A DNA stretch of 64,000 bases from Bacteroidota bacterium. GTDB lineage: Bacteria; Bacteroidota; Ignavibacteria; Ignavibacteriales; Ignavibacteriaceae. This document shows, in pieces, positions 61,292-64,000 of this stretch. The position numbers and the translations under genes were made by a program. The notes under the pieces are model-generated. The model was not told the DNA's origin, searched no databases, and saw only the letters and a program-made list of their open reading frames with translations. The stretch covers positions 1 through 64,000 of the forward strand of contig JAKALM010000005.1 of NCBI GenBank assembly GCA_021824145.1. The letters run 5' to 3'. Every line of letters begins with the position of its first letter. The stretch's first letter is position 1.

Positions 61292-62590
61292 TCAAGATTC
61301 AAGGGTCTGTTTGCTATTAAAATATTTTATTTTGCCCAATTCCAGAATAAATAAAATTATTACCGGTATGTACTCAAATAAAAGTACCAAAGTGTAATCT
61401 TTCCAAACTCCGTTCAATTGATAATTTAGAACTGTAAATGAAGTAAAGCTGATTAAAGCTACGTAAAAGATTCCACTCCATTTAGGAATGAATGGTAGTA
61501 AAATTGCTAACCAGCTTAAATACCATGGATGAACAACGGGAGAGAAAATATATAGTAGAAATAGTGATAAAAATAATTTTGAGAGAAATTCTTTTTGACT
61601 TAAAATTATAGATATGTAAATAATCATAAAAAATATTCCACAAAATATTCTGGTAGTTTGATTATTTTTTATTAGCGGATCTAAAATATCAAACACTAGT
61701 CCATTGAACGTCCAATTTTCTGTAAACTGCATTAAAGCTTGAAATGGGCTTCCAGTAAATACAAATGGCAAATATGCGAAAGCGCAAATTAGAATAGGAA
61801 TTGCAACTGATGGAATTTTATATTTCCAATTTTTCTCATGGAAAAATAAAATTGGAACTAAAATGAATCCAATCGGCTTAATACAAATTGATGCCGAAAG
61901 AAATAGTAAGCTAATTAATTTTTTTTCTTTTAAATAAAAGTAAATTGAAAATATTAGAAATGTTAAACCGAATCCATCAACATGAGCATCAATAAAAAAT
62001 TGAAATAAAGGAAGAGTACACAAAGTGTATAACAATATGTTTTTGTCAGGAAGTTTTAATAACCTTAATGTTAAATAAATTCCGTAGAGTGAGAGAATAT
62101 CAAAAATCAAAAGTAAAAATTTTAAGCCGATAAAACTTTCGCCTCCTATTAAATAAGCAAAGAAAAAAATAACTTGACTTAATGGAGGGTAAATTGTTTT
62201 CATCTCAGGAAAATTTACCTTTGAAGGCAAAATATCCGAATGAATATGCTGAAGATTTGAATCTGCTGGTGCATAACTATATGGATTGATTCCCGCAGCT
62301 TGAACTTTACCATCCCAAAGATATCTGTAATAATCATCTGAACCGATTGGATGTACAAACATAAAAGCTATTCTTATTAAAATGCCTAATCCAATTAAAG
62401 CAATAATATGTTTTTTTAATAAATCAAACTTTAGAATTTGCCAGCAAAGGAATAAATAAATGATCGAAGTTGAAATGTATGCTGCTGTAAAATTAATTAT
62501 TGGTTTTGTTTGAAGAAATTCAAAGAGAATTAATATAAAAATGAAAGAAAATACTGATAATAAAAAGATAATTTTTTGAGAAGTCCGCAT
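61292..62590 (-). CDS. integral membrane glycosyltransferase (GT87/DUF2029 type)
   Basis: A 432-residue multi-span protein starting MRTSQKIIFLLSVFSFIFIL at ATG 62590, preferred to an in-frame TTG at 62644 without a ribosome site. Eleven or so hydrophobic segments are seen. The catalytic-loop region HPIGSDDYYRYLWDGKV (about 98-114), with its Asp pair and NPYSYAPADS, then YPPLSQVIFF, is typical of polyprenyl-phosphate mannosyl/arabinosyl transferases of family GT87. It adds sugars on the outer face of the inner membrane. A UbiA-family polyprenyl enzyme is present upstream at 54780. Confidence 0.85.
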   Translation of the reverse strand: MRTSQKIIFLLSVFSFIFILILFEFLQTKPIINFTAAYISTSIIYLFLCWQILKFDLLKKHIIALIGLGILIRIAFMFVHPIGSDDYYRYLWDGKVQAAGINPYSYAPADSNLQHIHSDILPSKVNFPEMKTIYPPLSQVIFFFAYLIGGESFIGLKFLLLIFDILSLYGIYLTLRLLKLPDKNILLYTLCTLPLFQFFIDAHVDGFGLTFLIFSIYFYLKEKKLISLLFLSASICIKPIGFILVPILFFHEKNWKYKIPSVAIPILICAFAYLPFVFTGSPFQALMQFTENWTFNGLVFDILDPLIKNNQTTRIFCGIFFMIIYISIILSQKEFLSKLFLSLFLLYIFSPVVHPWYLSWLAILLPFIPKWSGIFYVALISFTSFTVLNYQLNGVWKDYTLVLLFEYIPVIILFILELGKIKYFNSKQTLES

Positions 62591-62749
62591 TCTATCTTCA
62601 TTTATTTTTATAGTTAAAGTTAATAAAGGATTGATTATTCTCAAATAAAATTATGACGATATAATATTAAATTAAGAACATTTATGTACAAAAAAGAATT
62701 TATATTTATTAAGGAGTTAAAAAAGTTTAAAATATTTCAAATAATTTCT

Positions 62750-64000
62750 ATGAAATCTAAATATGCAAGATTGATTCTACTTATATCATTTTCAATTTTA
62801 TTCAATGCTTGTGCAATTTTTTATCCGAACAGAAGTTCTACTTTTATAAAGGTAGATGGAACGCACTTCGAACTAAACAAAAAATATTATTACTTTGAAG
62901 GTGCAAACTTTTGGTACGGTTGTTATCTAGGTGCTGCTGATAGTGTTGGAAATAGAAAAAGATTGATTAGAGAGTTAGATAGATTAAAGTCAATTGGCAT
63001 AACTAATTTGAGGATTCTTGGTGCTTCCGAAAATTCTTATATTGAACATACACTAAAACCGGCAATTCAGTCTAAACCTGAAATTTATGACGAAGATATA
63101 CTCGAAGGTTTGGACTTCCTATTATCAGAAATGCATAAAAGAAACATGCATGCTGTAATTTTTTTGAATAACTATTGGGAGTGGTCGGGTGGAATGGTCG
63201 TTTATAATTCGTGGTCTGGTGGACCTAAGATAAATCCGTATGATTCGGATTATACGTGGGAAGATTTCATGAATTATTCATCTTCGTTTTATAGGAATGA
63301 AAAAGCTAAAGAAATTTATTATCATTACATTTATAAGTTAATTACCAGAAAAAATATTTTTACTGGAAATTACTATTATGAAGATCCAACAATTATGGCT
63401 TGGCAGCTTGCAAATGAGCCTCGTCCAGGTTCTTTAATTAAAGGCGGGAAATGGTTAGAAGAATATTATCGATGGATTAATGCAACAGCAGAATTTATTC
63501 ATACACTTGATCCAAACCATTTAATTTCCACAGGAAGCGAAGGCATAATTGGCAGTTTATATTCTTCTAATATTTATTTAGCTGCCAATAATTTTAAAAA
63601 TATTAATTATCTCACTTTTCACCTTTGGCCAAAGAATTGGGATTGGTTGAATCCTAAAAAAATTTCCGAAACATATTCTATAGCAATTGATAGTTCTATC
63701 AATTACATAAATGAAAATTTAATGGATGCACAAAAACTAAATAAACCGATTGTTCTAGAGGAGTTTGGATTTCCGAGAGATAATGAATTACTTGGTCCAG
63801 GAACTTCAACTACAGAACGAGACAAATTTTATAGAAAAATATTACAGATAGTTTACGAATTAGCAATAGGAGGGAATCCAATTGCTGGCACAAATTTTTG
63901 GGCGTGGGCTGGTGAAGGAAGAAATCAAAATCGAGATCATTATTGGAAGCCAGGAGATTTATTAACAGGAGACCCGCCGCACGAACCACAAGGATATAAT
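62750..64000 (+). CDS. GH5-type mannanase lipoprotein (partial, cut by window end)
   Basis: An open frame runs from ATG 62750 to the window end (417 codons so far). A lipoprotein signal (MKSKYARLILLISFSILFNA, Cys21) is followed by KVDGTHFELNKKYYYFEGAN and GANFWYGCYL, as in GH5_7 beta-mannanases. The catalytic acid/base Glu223 lies in WQLANEP and the nucleophile Glu338 in VLEEFG. The stretch LTFHLWPKNWDW contributes active-site residues. It probably cleaves beta-1,4-mannan, or a related glycan, at the cell surface. The frame is open further up to ATG 62684, but the lipobox position favours 62750. Confidence 0.85.
   Translation, partial: MKSKYARLILLISFSILFNACAIFYPNRSSTFIKVDGTHFELNKKYYYFEGANFWYGCYLGAADSVGNRKRLIRELDRLKSIGITNLRILGASENSYIEHTLKPAIQSKPEIYDEDILEGLDFLLSEMHKRNMHAVIFLNNYWEWSGGMVVYNSWSGGPKINPYDSDYTWEDFMNYSSSFYRNEKAKEIYYHYIYKLITRKNIFTGNYYYEDPTIMAWQLANEPRPGSLIKGGKWLEEYYRWINATAEFIHTLDPNHLISTGSEGIIGSLYSSNIYLAANNFKNINYLTFHLWPKNWDWLNPKKISETYSIAIDSSINYINENLMDAQKLNKPIVLEEFGFPRDNELLGPGTSTTERDKFYRKILQIVYELAIGGNPIAGTNFWAWAGEGRNQNRDHYWKPGDLLTGDPPHEPQGYN

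Noticed and set aside
62684-62749. ATG 62684 as start of the mannanase-type protein
   Set aside because: In frame, but it would place 22 mostly charged residues ahead of a textbook lipoprotein signal that starts at 62750.

Overview
The window is AT-rich bacterial chromosome, most likely from the Ignavibacteria (Ignavibacteriota/Chlorobi side of the FCB group). The evidence is type IX secretion C-terminal sorting domains (FPNPFNP plus SSGIYFY endings), PorV/PorQ-like proteins, a KGD-type oxoglutarate dehydrogenase that carries its own E2 domain, two-component propeller sensors, and the RtcB/archease pair. Assignment is from protein character only; no database was searched.

Layout. (1) 54-7360: an intact tRNA-Phe followed by a 7.2-kb integrated element bounded by a perfect 63-bp direct repeat of the tRNA 3' part (68-130 and 7298-7360). 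The element holds a tyrosine recombinase beside the right end, nine small genes I cannot assign, and several strong RNA/DNA structures: an 11-bp + 11-bp interleaved (pseudoknot-type) leader at 2710-2793, a 17-bp-arm hairpin at 1770-1841, and an interleaved pair at 287-369. It brings its own tRNA terminator and displaces the native one to the far side of attR. (2) 7361-8540: a repeat-rich scar with a cluster of nested palindromes, a MITE-like palindromic repeat, and a truncated REP-associated tyrosine transposase with REP-like palindromes in front of it. (3) 8567-9487: an EamA transporter. (4) 10036-17535: a stress-signalling operon: PrkA-type AAA+ kinase, DUF444/YeaH, SpoVR, and a second divergent PrkA-like protein. 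(5) 17545-18785: YdeI-like protein, a DUF1697 gene broken by one in-frame stop, and tRNA-Gly(CCC). (6) 18884-23344: kgd-type 2-oxoglutarate dehydrogenase and pdxH. (7) 23425-28457: two paralogous secreted arylsulfotransferase-like propeller proteins, the second broken by one in-frame TAG. (8) 28861-36367: EamA transporter; archease-RtcB, polysaccharide deacetylase, GT2, radical SAM, outer-membrane protein and M50 protease in a tightly overlapping run. (9) 36430-40737: secreted lipoprotein, propeller protein and two PorV/PorQ-like barrels. (10) 40827-46631: surface polysaccharide genes (FemAB-like, two GT4s, flippase) and glycerate kinase. (11) 46712-57993: thyA, propeller histidine kinase, folA, mutL, methylmalonyl-CoA mutase catalytic subunit, UbiA-family prenyltransferase, lipoprotein, CNNM/CorC protein and a zinc-ribbon MscL. 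(12) 58101-64000: secreted VPS10/BNR propeller protein, GT87-like membrane glycosyltransferase, and the start of a GH5 mannanase-type lipoprotein cut by the window edge.

The best candidate for something undescribed is the tRNA-Phe element. Its cargo is a set of unrecognised, SD-led, overlapping small genes, and a pseudoknot-like leader stands in front of a coupled two-gene unit (2869-4166). That layout resembles a small integrated plasmid or satellite with RNA-controlled replication or regulation, but this is inference. The second candidate is the PrkA/YeaH/SpoVR operon with a second PrkA-like ATPase.
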